Assembly (NCBI GenBank): GCA_050248495.1
Contig: JBFWSG010000022.1
Span: 28,332-92,331, forward strand
DNA from: DASYDU01 sp050248495
GTDB lineage: Bacteria > Planctomycetota > Planctomycetia > Pirellulales > Lacipirellulaceae
Reading direction: 5' to 3'
Length of the DNA stretch: 64,000 nucleotides
Positions 18,183 to 26,727 of the stretch are shown in pieces. Below the pieces are notes generated by a model. It had not been told where the DNA came from. It did no database searches and saw only the letters and a list, made by a program, of their open reading frames with translations. Numbering within the stretch: position 1 is the first letter of the stretch; each line of letters opens with the position of its first letter. The position numbers and the translations under genes were made by a program.

Positions 18183-19670
18183 CTATACGCGGCCGCACCG
18201 CGGGCAAACAGTCCCGCGAAAGCGGGCGTCCACGCCGAGCGTCCCTCCCAGGGCTGCCAATGCGAGCGCCAATTCGCTGGGCTCGGGTACATGCGACCCG
18301 CCGCTTGACACACCGGCACCGAGATCGGCAGCATTCCGCCACACCGTGTAGTCCGCCGCATCCACAACGCGGTTCCCATTGCCATCGGCTGCAAGCTCGA
18401 CATTCGAGCCAAAATCCTGCGTCCAGACCGCCAGGTCAGTTTCGTCCACCGTCCCGTCGCCATTGTAGTCGCCGGGAATCGTCTCTGCGCCGGCAAAGGC
18501 CACGGTCCATACGATATCCTGCTGCAGATCGGCCAGATTCACGCGCACCAGATCCAACAGGCTGCCGTCCTCGGCATGCGTGACGACACCGTCGTAGGCA
18601 TGAGCGCGCACGGTGTAGGTTCCCGCGGCAAAATGGAAGTCGGCCAAATCGAAATGCTCGCCATGGTCGGCCGCGACGAGCTGACCGTTCACGTACCAGT
18701 CGACCAGCACAACGTTCGGATCGACGGTATCGACCCACAGCCCTCCAGCGTCGACGGTCTCGGTGTTTGCGAGCCAGTCGTCAAGCGGATCGACATACCG
18801 ATAGATATCGAGGATCGTCTTTTCGCGGACCACGGCGTTGAACGGCCGCCCCAGCGTGCGCATCTTGCTGTCGAGCGATGGCCGATAGATACCGGTGGCA
18901 TAGTCAGCAGCACCTTGGAACGCACCGATCGAAAGATAGTCGGCGCGCGGGTCCTCGAAGCCCAGCCATTGGGACCACTTTGTCCCAGAGGCGTTTCGCG
19001 TGACATTGACTGCCGACGGCTCGCCGTAGGGAAAAGCGCCCGATTGGGTCGAGTATTCATCGGCCGTAGCGGAAAAGGCGTGGCTCATCTCGTGCAGGGC
19101 GAGATCGCCCGCCGAACCGTTGGCCCCGGCAAACACGGCCCACTGACCGCCCGAGCCGCCATAAGTGGCGTCATTCACCGTGGCAAAGCGCATGTCTGCG
19201 GTGATTCCGCTCCCCTGCAAGTTCTGAGAGACAACCACATTCGCTTTGCTGTCGTTAATCGTCAGCAGCCGATTGATCCCGGCGGTATCGTAGGCCGCAT
19301 CGAGCGCCGTATCGCGAAAGACGCTCTGCGCAGGGTGATCAGCCCCCGATTCGGCGCTGACGACGTCAATCTGGTGCGCGTTGAAGAAATTCCGGTACCG
19401 CGGAAAAGGGTCGGTCAGGTTGCCGCCGCTGCCGAACATGTAGTCGAGATATTGATCCAGATGGCTCGAATAGAGTCCGGCCGCGAGATTGGCCTGGGTG
19501 TAGCCGTCCCCGACGAACACAATGTCGACGCGGTTAACAGGCGAGCCGTTATCGATCACCGTCGTCCACGCAGCCTCGACGAAGTCGCTGGACGCCAAAC
19601 ACAGAAAACAGCTTGCTGCGAAGCGCGCAGCAAGACCCCGACTTCGCCTGTAATTGCGGCGCGTTGCCAT
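18183..19670 (-). CDS. secreted M64-family metallopeptidase with dockerin-like module and PEP-CTERM tail
   Basis: A 495-residue exported protein. After a signal peptide (cleavage near 'VEAAW') comes the M64 (IgA peptidase-like) domain: 'VDIVFVGDGYT' near residue 48 and the zinc site HEMSH (193-197) followed by Asp204-Glu205-Tyr206. The C-terminal part holds a dockerin-like pair (GDYNGDGTVDETDLAVW... VVDAADYTVW) and a PEP-CTERM segment 'VPEPSELALALAALGG'. The last 15 or so residues contain two Cys and derive partly from a CCCGC-GAAA-GCGGG hairpin repeat. An AGGGA ribosome site precedes the start. Proteolysis of an extracellular substrate is inferred from the family. Confidence 0.88.
   Translation of the reverse strand: MATRRNYRRSRGLAARFAASCFLCLASSDFVEAAWTTVIDNGSPVNRVDIVFVGDGYTQANLAAGLYSSHLDQYLDYMFGSGGNLTDPFPRYRNFFNAHQIDVVSAESGADHPAQSVFRDTALDAAYDTAGINRLLTINDSKANVVVSQNLQGSGITADMRFATVNDATYGGSGGQWAVFAGANGSAGDLALHEMSHAFSATADEYSTQSGAFPYGEPSAVNVTRNASGTKWSQWLGFEDPRADYLSIGAFQGAADYATGIYRPSLDSKMRTLGRPFNAVVREKTILDIYRYVDPLDDWLANTETVDAGGLWVDTVDPNVVLVDWYVNGQLVAADHGEHFDLADFHFAAGTYTVRAHAYDGVVTHAEDGSLLDLVRVNLADLQQDIVWTVAFAGAETIPGDYNGDGTVDETDLAVWTQDFGSNVELAADGNGNRVVDAADYTVWRNAADLGAGVSSGGSHVPEPSELALALAALGGTLGVDARFRGTVCPRCGRV
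18213..18226. repeat. CCCGC-GAAA-GCGGG hairpin within the end of the M64 gene
   Basis: A perfect 5-base-pair inverted repeat closed by a GAAA tetraloop on the plus strand. It resembles a widespread class of short REP-like repeats with the core CCCGCGAAAGCGGG. It lies in the last codons of the M64 peptidase gene. Confidence 0.55.
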
Positions 19671-19772
19671 GGCATTCCCTGCCGAAGTAGTCTTACCGGT
19701 TGGCCGACGACTCTTGCGCGACGGTCCTTTTCTTGGAGGACCGCCTGTCCATGCGCGATGACAGTAGGTTAG

Positions 19773-19845
19773 TGACCCCGACGGGACTCGAACCCGTGTT
19801 ACCGGCGTGAAAGGCCGGTGTCCTAGACCGCTAGACGACGGGGCC
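19773..19845 (-). tRNA. tRNA-Glu (anticodon TTC)
   Basis: Read on the minus strand from 19845, the 73-base sequence folds into a full cloverleaf. The acceptor stem GGCCCCG pairs with CGGGGTC (one G-T pair), the anticodon stem CCGGC/GCCGG holds the loop CTTTCAC with anticodon TTC, and the T arm carries GGTTCGAGT. The discriminator base is A and no CCA end is encoded. It stands alone, between the M64 gene and csrA. Confidence 0.95.
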
Positions 19846-20123
19846 GCGGTGAACTTCAGCGCGAAGCGCGACCCGACCCCCTTGACGGCATGTCCTCGAT
19901 ATAGGGCCTGGCCGCGACCAAATGGGCGGCGAAGATCAACGTACGTTCCCTAGCTGTATAGGGTTGCAGCGTGGAGTCGTCAAGGCGGGTGCCGGACGCG
20001 GGAGGCCCTGCAAATGCCGCAATTGGCAGCTTGACTCGGCGCGCGGACCGCGCAGCACAGTTGCACTAGAGAAGGCGTTCGATCGACGAGAAAGGCAATT
20101 CCATTCGCTCAACTGACAGCGGT

Positions 20124-20342
20124 CTACTCGGCAGCGCTGGTCGCGTCGGGCTCAACGGCAGGTGAATTGCTTTCACTCTGGTTGCGACGGATCGCTTCGT
20201 AGACCTCATTACGGTGGACGGGCACTTCCTTGGGAGCTTCCACTCCCAGGCGCACCTTATCGCCGCGGATTTCCACCACGACGATCGTAATGTCATCGTT
20301 GATGATGATGCTCTCGTTCTTTTTCCGTGACAGAACTAACAT
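20124..20342 (-). CDS. csrA: carbon storage regulator, RNA-binding
   Basis: A 72-residue CsrA/RsmA protein that binds GGA motifs in mRNA leaders as a homodimer and blocks or stabilises translation. It begins 'MLVLSRKKNESIIINDDI' and holds the conserved 'VRLGVEAPKEVPVHR' region, whose last Arg corresponds to the RNA-binding Arg44 of the E. coli protein. The tail after residue 55 is Ser/Pro/Glu rich and variable. ATG 20342 is preceded by AAGGA, which decides it over an upstream ATG ten codons earlier. No flagellar gene is nearby. Confidence 0.96.
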   Translation of the reverse strand: MLVLSRKKNESIIINDDITIVVVEIRGDKVRLGVEAPKEVPVHRNEVYEAIRRNQSESNSPAVEPDATSAAE

Positions 20343-21108
20343 GGTCGATTCCTTCGAGGAGACATCGAACACAGCTCAGCTGCGGGCGGCTCCACGGCGC
20401 AACTCGCCACGCCGCGGGGGGCGACGACCCACTGCGCTCGGCGGACGTTCGGCCGTGGGGACCGATGGTCTCCTTCAATCCACTCTACGTGGTATAGGGG
20501 CCCAGTCAAGCAAAGTTGACGCCCCAGGGACCGTTTTTTTGCCGTTTGGAGGGGCTTTCGGCACGAGATTTGGAGTGAAATCCGTAGCTTGGCGAGCTTC
20601 CGCAGCTTAACAGCCATACCTCCAGTTGCCGCATCGCAATTCGCAAGCACTTACTACAGCAGGTGTTACGCCGCAAGACGAGCTGTCGAATTGACCAGCC
20701 TAGGGGCTAATTTCGATCCCGCACGGACGACCGCTTCCAGCCGTCCAATCCGGCCGACCCGCAGCCACTCTGGACGGTTCGGCTTGAAGCTGTCGCCGGA
20801 CAATCTAACCGCCTGACCCCGCGGGCAATGCCTCGCCGGAAATCTTTCGCGCCCAGCTTCGTTTGATCTCGTGACGCGGTGCAGCCAGACTACTCGCGCA
20901 CTTCGGAGAGATGAGTCCGACCGCGTATTCGCGATCTAACCGCTGCGTCGGCAAACTTTGACGTCGGATCACGCTTCGCGCAGCACGTCGCATCGATTGG
21001 CGGTTGCGGTCGAAGTGTGCCTCCCTATAATCATGGGTCAATCGGGACGTGATAGCACGCAAAGCGGTGTCCTCTGTCGCCGCTCGATAAGGAATTTCGA
21101 GCTTCGGA
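20343..21108. other. 766-base gene-free stretch between csrA and the nuo cluster
   Basis: The divergent region between csrA (-) and nuoI (+). No frame in it looks coding, and no RNA gene is recognised. Its right end holds a good promoter for the nuo cluster at 21004-21031. The csrA side has a TATACC box (complement of 20491-20496) without a convincing -35 partner. Confidence 0.55.
21004..21031 (+). promoter_or_regulatory. probable sigma-70 promoter of the nuo cluster
   Basis: TTGCGG at 21004-21009 and a perfect TATAAT at 21026-21031 are spaced by 16 bases. Transcription would begin near 21038, leaving a leader of about 70 bases before the nuoI start at 21109. Confidence 0.55.
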
Positions 21109-21657
21109 ATGATCAATCAAGTCAAGGCCGTCTGGCCGTGGTTCGGCAACGTGGTCGAAGCGGTGTACACCGTCGCCCACGGCATGTGGATCACGCTGCG
21201 GACGTGGATCAAGACGTACCAGCCAGAGCGGAAGGCGTTTACCGAACACTTCGAGTATCCGGAATTGCCGGTTCCCGTCGCGGCGCGATATCGCGGCTTC
21301 CATCGCTTCGACCTCACCACGTGCATCGCGTGCGATCAGTGTGCGAAAGCTTGCCCAGTGGACTGCATTTACATCGGTAAAGAGAAAGTCACTGGCGGCA
21401 AGGGCTTCAAGATCACGGGCTACACGATCGACTACACGAAGTGCATGTTCTGTGCGCTGTGCGTCGAGCCCTGCCCGGTGGATTGCATCTTCATGGGGGC
21501 GACGCACGACTTGAGTTGTTACAGCCGCGACGGATGCATCGTTGACTTTTCGCGGATGCCGGTCGACGTGGCGTGGGGCCGCTCGACGCTCAACCCGACA
21601 GCAGTTGCGGACTCGAAGGTGATCACGGAGCCGGTGCACGGCGGACCGAATCAATAA
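21109..21657 (+). CDS. nuoI: NADH-quinone oxidoreductase subunit I
   Basis: A 182-residue subunit of the peripheral arm of complex I that passes electrons toward the quinone site through two [4Fe-4S] clusters (N6a and N6b). The two ferredoxin motifs are CIACDQCAKACPVDC (near residues 80-95) and CMFCALCVEPCPVDC (near 115-130). The N-terminal about 35 residues form the amphipathic membrane-facing helix region. It opens the cluster, ahead of nuoA, which is unusual, since nuoI normally follows nuoH. An inverted repeat separates it from nuoA. Confidence 0.95.
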   Translation: MINQVKAVWPWFGNVVEAVYTVAHGMWITLRTWIKTYQPERKAFTEHFEYPELPVPVAARYRGFHRFDLTTCIACDQCAKACPVDCIYIGKEKVTGGKGFKITGYTIDYTKCMFCALCVEPCPVDCIFMGATHDLSCYSRDGCIVDFSRMPVDVAWGRSTLNPTAVADSKVITEPVHGGPNQ

Positions 21658-21668
21658 AGAAGAAAGCT

Positions 21669-21734
21669 GTTAGCTCTTAGCGTTTAGCTGTTAGCTAGGA
21701 GCCGAGTTTTTAAAGCTAAAGGCTAAGAGCTAAG
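21669..21734. repeat. AGCTAA-type inverted repeat between nuoI and nuoA
   Basis: The arms 21669-21689 and 21714-21734 are complementary at 19 of 21 positions and are made of iterations of TTAGCT/AGCTAA with short spacers. The right arm ends 12 bases before the nuoA start and includes the only purine-rich sequence that could serve as its ribosome site. Such AGCTAA-rich elements recur in many bacterial genomes as dispersed repeats. Confidence 0.75.
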
Positions 21735-21746
21735 AGCTTCTGAACT

Positions 21747-22421
21747 ATGGCCACGCCCCTCGCAATCGTCGCTTACCTGACGCTGTTTGCCGGCGTGGGC
21801 TTCGTGTTTTTGTTCGCCAATTTGCTCCTCGGGCGGTTCTTGCGTCCGGTGCTGCCGAACGAGGAGAAGCTCGAAGTGTACGAATGCGGGGAGCCGACAA
21901 TCGGTTCGAGCTTCGTCCAGTTCGATTTGCGGTTCTACGTGGTGGCGCTGCTGTTCATTATTTTCGACGTGGAAGTGGCATTCTTCTTCCCGTGGGCAGT
22001 GGTCTTTGGCAAGGCAACGCAGCTCGCCGGAGAAGACACGCCGGTAGTCGCAGCTCAGCTTGATCCGGCGGCGCCCGCCGATCAACTCTCGCCGCTCGCG
22101 CTCAACCGGCTGCAGGAGCTAGGCATCCAGGACACGAAGCTGCCGACGCTGTCGGATGAAGCTGCCGGCCAGCTCGGCGTGGCCGGTAATCCGGTGGGAC
22201 GCAGCGCCGCCGCCGTGCATCAGACGGCCCGCACGATGGCAGTGATTTCACTCTACGACATCCTCGTATTTTTTGGCGTGCTCATGGTTGGCTTTTTCTA
22301 TGTCTGGAAGCGCGGCGACCTGGACTGGGTGCGCGCGGTTTCTCGACAGGACAAGACGCCCGCCCATCGGGCCCCGCCCACGCGGGCTCTAGAACCAAGT
22401 CAATCGATTCTCTCGGCGTAG
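21747..22421 (+). CDS. nuoA: NADH-quinone oxidoreductase subunit A, with a hydrophilic insertion
   Basis: A 224-residue membrane subunit, while typical NuoA has about 120-150. Helix 1 (7-29), the conserved loop 'NEEKLEVYECGEP' (38-50) with the quinone-channel Cys, and helix 2 with 'FDVEVAFFFPW' (73-83) are normal. Then residues about 88-160 form a Pro/Ala/Leu-rich hydrophilic insertion not usual in this subunit, before helix 3 (165-187). The C-terminal 30 residues are Pro/Arg rich. nuoB, which normally follows, is absent; the next gene is nuoC 72 bases downstream. Confidence 0.94.
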   Translation: MATPLAIVAYLTLFAGVGFVFLFANLLLGRFLRPVLPNEEKLEVYECGEPTIGSSFVQFDLRFYVVALLFIIFDVEVAFFFPWAVVFGKATQLAGEDTPVVAAQLDPAAPADQLSPLALNRLQELGIQDTKLPTLSDEAAGQLGVAGNPVGRSAAAVHQTARTMAVISLYDILVFFGVLMVGFFYVWKRGDLDWVRAVSRQDKTPAHRAPPTRALEPSQSILSA

Positions 22422-22493
22422 CACCACTAGGACATACAGCGCCGTTCGGGCAGGCAAGCTGTTCGAGAAGACACTCGGAAACAATAGACAAAC

Positions 22494-23024
22494 ATGTCGG
22501 GCACAACATTCGTCGATCAACTCAAAGCGAAGTTCGGCGATAAGATCGCTGGTGCGAACTTCGAGAACCTCGACCCGTGGATCGAGGTCACTCCGGAGGG
22601 GCTGCTCGAAGTGGCCCGCTACCTGCGCGACGAACCGACGCTGTGCTTCGACTATCTCAATTGCGTCTCGGGCGTCGACTATCTCCATACGGACGAGAAG
22701 AAGGCCGCCAAGAGCGAGTGGCAGCCCCACACGGAAGTCGTTTACCACCTGTTCAGCATGAAGCACAAACATAGCCTCGTGCTCAAGGTGATTTTGCCGC
22801 GGTGGAAAGACGACCATCCTGGCGAGCTGCCACAAGTGCCCAGCGTGTGCGGCCTGTGGGACACGGCCGATTGGCATGAGCGGGAGGTGTACGACCTTTC
22901 GGGTATCGATTTCGTCGGCCATCCAAACCTGCGGCGGATCCTTTGCCCCGAAGATTGGATCGGACACCCGCTCCGCAAAGACTACGAAATGCCGCTCGAG
23001 TACCACGGTATTCGCGGAAGATAA
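22494..23024 (+). CDS. nuoC: NADH-quinone oxidoreductase subunit C
   Basis: A 176-residue subunit (30 kDa type) of the Q module; it has no cofactor and packs against NuoD. The conserved C-terminal signature is present: 'DTADWHEREVYDLSGIDFVGHPNLRRILCP' region near residues 120-150 and 'HPLRKDYEMP' near 162. The middle part contains a charged loop with 'DEKKAAKSEWQPH'. It lies 22 bases before nuoD and is a separate gene, not a nuoCD fusion. Confidence 0.95.
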   Translation: MSGTTFVDQLKAKFGDKIAGANFENLDPWIEVTPEGLLEVARYLRDEPTLCFDYLNCVSGVDYLHTDEKKAAKSEWQPHTEVVYHLFSMKHKHSLVLKVILPRWKDDHPGELPQVPSVCGLWDTADWHEREVYDLSGIDFVGHPNLRRILCPEDWIGHPLRKDYEMPLEYHGIRGR

Positions 23025-23046
23025 CCAAGAGTTCGGAAAACGTATC

Positions 23047-24252
23047 ATGTCGACCGCCGTCGAAGATCCCCGCATCATCGAGTTCGACGTCCGCACGGAC
23101 GAGATGCTCGTGAACATGGGCCCGCAGCATCCCAGCACGCACGGCGTGTTGCGGCTCGTGCTGCGAACCGACGGCGAGATCGTCTCCGAAGTGACGCCCC
23201 ACATCGGCTATCTCCACCGCTGTGCCGAGAAGATCGGTGAGAATCTCACACCGCGGCAATGGATCCCCTACACCGACCGGATGGATTACCTCGCCGGGAT
23301 GAACATGAATCTCGGCTGGGCGCTGACGGTCGAGAAGCTGATGAACTATCGCGTGCCGGAACGCGGGCGGCATCTGCGGGTACTGATCGCCGAGATGAAC
23401 CGGATCGCCAGCCACTTGGTGGGCATGGGCGCATACGGCCTCGACCTCGGCACATTCAGTCCGTTTTTGTACGCCTTCCGCGAGCGCGAGAAGATTCTCG
23501 ACCTGTTCGAAGAGGCCTGCGGCGCGCGGCTCACGTACAGCTATCTCACGCCCGGCGGCGCGACGGCAGATCTTCCGCGCGGTTGGACGGACAAGTGCTC
23601 GGCCTTCCTCGACCAGTTCTGGCCGATCATTCAGGAATACCACGCGCTGCTCACGACCAATGCGATCTTCGTGAAGCGGACGGCCGGCATCGGCGTCTTG
23701 TCGCCGGAGATGGCAATTAGCTTCGGCACGAGCGGCCCGGTGCTCCGCGGCAGCGGCATCGATCATGACCTCCGCCGCGACGGCGAAGAGATTTACACGT
23801 CGATGTACGATGGTTACGCGTTCGAGGTGATCTGCGAGCGCAACGGTCACTACCCGAACGACCACGAATATCCCGAAGTGCCGCACGAAGCGGTGCTCGG
23901 TGATTGTTGGCACCGGTTCTACGTGCGAATGCTCGAAGTGGTGCAAAGCATCGACCTCTGCCGCCAGGCGATCGACCGCTACAACCGTTCAACCGACAGC
24001 TACGGCGAGCCGATGAAGCTCACCGCGAAGCTGCCCAAGGGCGAAGTGTATTTGGAAACCGAGTGCCCGAAGGGCCAGATGGGCTTCTACCTCGTGAGCT
24101 CGGGCGACTCGATTCCCTGGCGGGCGCGGGCGCGAAGCAGCTGCTTCTGCAACCTGTCGATCACCAACGCGCTTTGCCGAGGCTGCCTGATTGCCGACGT
24201 GCCGGCGATCGTCGGGTCGCTCGACATTGTGATGGGCGAGATTGATCGGTAG
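23047..24252 (+). CDS. nuoD: NADH-quinone oxidoreductase subunit D
   Basis: A 401-residue 49 kDa-type subunit that forms the quinone-reducing pocket and is related to the large subunit of [NiFe] hydrogenases. The start at 23047 (MSTAVEDP) places 'MGPQHPSTHGVLRLVL' near residue 25; His-Pro-Ser-Thr-His is the quinone-contact loop. 'GYLHRCAEK', 'ASHLVGMGAYG' and the closing 'GSLDIVMGEIDR' are as in the family. The frame is open upstream into nuoC but the chosen ATG fits family length. Confidence 0.96.
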   Translation: MSTAVEDPRIIEFDVRTDEMLVNMGPQHPSTHGVLRLVLRTDGEIVSEVTPHIGYLHRCAEKIGENLTPRQWIPYTDRMDYLAGMNMNLGWALTVEKLMNYRVPERGRHLRVLIAEMNRIASHLVGMGAYGLDLGTFSPFLYAFREREKILDLFEEACGARLTYSYLTPGGATADLPRGWTDKCSAFLDQFWPIIQEYHALLTTNAIFVKRTAGIGVLSPEMAISFGTSGPVLRGSGIDHDLRRDGEEIYTSMYDGYAFEVICERNGHYPNDHEYPEVPHEAVLGDCWHRFYVRMLEVVQSIDLCRQAIDRYNRSTDSYGEPMKLTAKLPKGEVYLETECPKGQMGFYLVSSGDSIPWRARARSSCFCNLSITNALCRGCLIADVPAIVGSLDIVMGEIDR

Positions 24253-24392
24253 TGGGCCAGATCACACTCAAATTTTTGAGCGGCACTAGTAGGCACGAAC
24301 AGTCTGTGAGATATTTCACAATCTTCCGCAACTGTCCAATGCCGAATGGACTTGCGGCGATGGAAGTTTGACGAGCGGACGGACGTCGATAC

Positions 24393-25640
24393 GTGGCAGA
24401 AGGAATCAATACGCTGGTGAATTGGCTGCTCACCTGGCTGCCAGGTGGATTGTCGGTTGCGCCCGAAAGCATTGCCGGGTACGTTCTCGCCAGCTTGGTC
24501 CACATCTTTCTCCTGATCAATTTGATCGCGGTCGGTGCGCTCGTCTTCATCTGGCTGGAGCGCAAGGTGGCCGGCCGCATCCAGGATCGCCTGGGACCGA
24601 CCCGCGTCGGCGGCAAGTTCGGCTGGCTGCAGACCTTGGCCGACGGCCTGAAGCTGATCACCAAGGAAGACCTGATGCCCGAAGGGGCGGATGAGTTCCT
24701 GTTCAAGATCGCCCCTTATGTGAGTTTCTGCGCGTCGTTCACGGCGCTGATCGCGCTCCCCTTCGCGGGTCGAGACATGCCGTTCGTCGCGCAGCACATC
24801 AACATCGGCGTGTTTTTCATCATCGCCGTAATCGGCCTGGAAGTGTTCGGCGTGATCCTGGCAGGGTACTCGTCGGCGTCGAAGTGGTCGCTGTTCGGTG
24901 CGATGCGCGAAGCGGCCCAAGTCGTTAGCTACGAGGTGCCGCTCGGCCTGTGTGCCGTGGTGCCCGTGCTGATCGCCGGCTCGATGGACCTCGTGTTCAT
25001 CGGCGACGCCCAGTCGGGCTGGTTCTGGAACTGGTATTTGTTCCACGATCCGTTCACGTTCATCATTTTCTGGGTCTATTTCACCTGTGCCACCGCGAGC
25101 GTGAACCGGGCGCCGTTCGACCTGGCGGAAGCGGAAAGCGAGCTCGTGGCCGGGTTCCATACCGAATACTCCGGCCTGCGATGGAGCTTCTTCTTCATGG
25201 CCGAGTATGGCTCGATGATGGCGGTGAGCTTGCTGGCCGCGATTCTGTTCCTCGGAGGCTGGAACGGGCCGGTGCCCGTCTCATCGATGCTAGGCCTGAC
25301 GTTCGAACACGGACCGGTTTGGGGTTATTTGGGCAATCTGCTGGGCTGCATCAACGTCATTGGCAAGGGTGTGACGGGCGTGACGCTGATGATGTGGGTT
25401 CGCTGGACGCTGCCTCGCCTGCGCATCGACCAGGTTATCACCACTTGCTTGAAATACTGCGTGCCGATTGCGGCCGTCTGCTTCCTGGGCGCGACCGTAT
25501 GGCAGTTCATGTGGCCCAATGGGCTCGTCGTTCGCACGGAGATTCCGGTCCACAACCTGCGCGAGAGCTGGCCGGCGGCGCCGGCTGATACTAATCCGCC
25601 GGCGACCGTGGCGGCCAACTTTGAGCAGGAGGCCATCTAG
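24393..25640 (+). CDS. nuoH: NADH-quinone oxidoreductase subunit H
   Basis: A 415-residue membrane subunit that joins the quinone cavity to the proton channels. It has eight or more hydrophobic helices, the strongly conserved 'WLERKVAGRIQDRLGPTRVG' loop (about residues 51-70), 'GALREAAQ'-like 'GAMREAAQVVSYEVPLG', and 'NRAPFDLAEAESELVAGFHTEYSG' near 230-255 (landmarks only). The start is GTG at 24393, with no strong ribosome site. The C-terminal 50 residues form a Pro/Ala-rich extension. nuoJ begins directly after its stop codon. Confidence 0.95.
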   Translation: MAEGINTLVNWLLTWLPGGLSVAPESIAGYVLASLVHIFLLINLIAVGALVFIWLERKVAGRIQDRLGPTRVGGKFGWLQTLADGLKLITKEDLMPEGADEFLFKIAPYVSFCASFTALIALPFAGRDMPFVAQHINIGVFFIIAVIGLEVFGVILAGYSSASKWSLFGAMREAAQVVSYEVPLGLCAVVPVLIAGSMDLVFIGDAQSGWFWNWYLFHDPFTFIIFWVYFTCATASVNRAPFDLAEAESELVAGFHTEYSGLRWSFFFMAEYGSMMAVSLLAAILFLGGWNGPVPVSSMLGLTFEHGPVWGYLGNLLGCINVIGKGVTGVTLMMWVRWTLPRLRIDQVITTCLKYCVPIAAVCFLGATVWQFMWPNGLVVRTEIPVHNLRESWPAAPADTNPPATVAANFEQEAI

Positions 25641-26216
25641 ATGGACACCATGCTCTACTGGCCGACCGTTTTTTTCTGGCTGATGAGCTTCATCGCCTGC
25701 GGCTTCGCGATCGGAGTGGTGCTGAGCGCGAACATCGTGCGGATGGCGTTTTATCTCGTGATTTCGCTGGCGGCCACGGCGGGGTTGTTCTTCCTCGCGG
25801 GGGCCGACTTCGTCGGGGCGATGCAGCTCTTGATTTACGTCGGCGGCACGCTGGTGCTCTTGATCTTCGGCGTGATGCTCACCTCCCAGGAGCGCTTCAT
25901 TTCGATGAAGACTAGCCAGTTTGAAATGCTGGCCGCGGGGATCGTCGGCGCGTGTTTGCTGTCCGTGCTCGTATATGCGGCCTTGAGCGTGCCGGCCTGG
26001 GAAGGCCTCGAACGCTCGGCGGCCGAGGCGATTCCTTTGAAGCCGACCGCGGCCCCGATCGGCATGGGCCTGCTCGGAGCGCGGGTCGACGCACCGAACC
26101 ACTCCGGCTACTTGCTGGTGTTTGAAATCATTTCCGTGCACTTGCTGGTCGTGCTGCTGGGGGCCGCCTACCTAGCCCGCGCACGGCAGAAGCGCAGCCC
26201 GCTGCCCGCCACCTGA
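25641..26216 (+). CDS. nuoJ: NADH-quinone oxidoreductase subunit J
   Basis: A 191-residue, five-helix membrane subunit with the family signature 'ADFVGAMQLLIYVGGTLVLLIFGVML' in the third helix, which contains the pi-bulge region involved in coupling. A 35-residue polar loop (about 117-150) precedes the last helix. The gene starts on the base after the nuoH stop and overlaps nuoK by one base (TGATG), so the three genes are tightly coupled. Confidence 0.94.
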   Translation: MDTMLYWPTVFFWLMSFIACGFAIGVVLSANIVRMAFYLVISLAATAGLFFLAGADFVGAMQLLIYVGGTLVLLIFGVMLTSQERFISMKTSQFEMLAAGIVGACLLSVLVYAALSVPAWEGLERSAAEAIPLKPTAAPIGMGLLGARVDAPNHSGYLLVFEIISVHLLVVLLGAAYLARARQKRSPLPAT

Positions 26217-26596
26217 TGGCTGCCCAATCCATGAACGCACTACTGTTCGCCAACTTGTTCGATCTCACGCAGCCAGTCGGGGTGTCGCATTACCTGATCG
26301 TGGGCGCGGTGCTGTTCGTATGCGGCGCGCTTTGTATGGCGACCAAGCGGAACGCGCTCGGCATCCTGATGGGGATCGAATTGGTGCTCAACGGCGCGAA
26401 TTTGAACTTCATCGCCTTCGGCAGCCCGTATCTGCGAAACGACGCCAACACGCTCGGCCTCGACGGCCAGCTGATGTCGCTGTTCGTGATCGTGCTGGCG
26501 GCGGCCGAAGCGGCGGTGGCCCTGGCCATCGCCCTGAATTTTTACAACAGCTTCAGCACGATCGACGTCGATCGGGCGGATCAACTGCAAGGTTAG
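26216..26596 (+). CDS. nuoK: NADH-quinone oxidoreductase subunit K
   Basis: A 126-residue, three-helix membrane subunit. The two buried glutamates of the proton path are present: one in 'NALGILMGIELVLNGANLN' and one in 'IVLAAAEAAVALAIAL'. It is about 25 residues longer than usual at the N-terminus, and the start at 26216 overlaps the nuoJ stop; a start at a later codon would also be possible. A repeat cluster of 131 bases separates it from nuoL. Confidence 0.94.
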   Translation: MAAQSMNALLFANLFDLTQPVGVSHYLIVGAVLFVCGALCMATKRNALGILMGIELVLNGANLNFIAFGSPYLRNDANTLGLDGQLMSLFVIVLAAAEAAVALAIALNFYNSFSTIDVDRADQLQG

Positions 26597-26604
26597 AAAT
26601 TAAC

Positions 26605-26629
26605 CACAGAGTGCACAGAGATCACAGAG
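26605..26629. repeat. CACAGAG direct repeats after nuoK
   Basis: Three copies of CACAGAG with a 9-base period (26605-26611, 26614-26620, 26623-26629), preceded by TTAAC. Elements of this kind are dispersed in many Planctomycetota and Verrucomicrobiota genomes. It directly precedes a different inverted repeat. Confidence 0.6.
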
Positions 26630-26646
26630 GAAAATGTCGAATGTCG

Positions 26647-26701
26647 AATGACTAGTGACGAAGGCCATCAGCGATTAGGGCTCTTTTCGTCATTCGTCAT
26701 T
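26647..26701. repeat. TGACGAA-type inverted repeat upstream of nuoL
   Basis: The arms 26647-26662 and 26686-26701 are complementary at 13 of 16 positions and consist of iterations of ATGACGAA/TTCGTCAT, with a further copy of TTCGTCATT at 26707-26715. The same family recurs at the nuoM-nuoN junction. It ends 13 bases before the nuoL start. Confidence 0.65.
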
Positions 26702-26727
26702 AGGAATTCGTCATTCACGGATTGAAC

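Noticed and set aside
17056..18342. The longer ferrochelatase start at 18342
   Set aside because: It would overlap the M64 peptidase gene by 160 bases and adds an Arg/Cys-rich segment foreign to the family.
20805..21116. A 103-codon minus-strand open frame upstream of nuoI
   Set aside because: No family similarity, and it would cover the good TATAAT promoter of the nuo cluster.
26597..26727. The CACAGAG and TGACGAA repeats as a CRISPR array
   Set aside because: The units are 7-9 bases, with no spacers of constant length and no cas genes.
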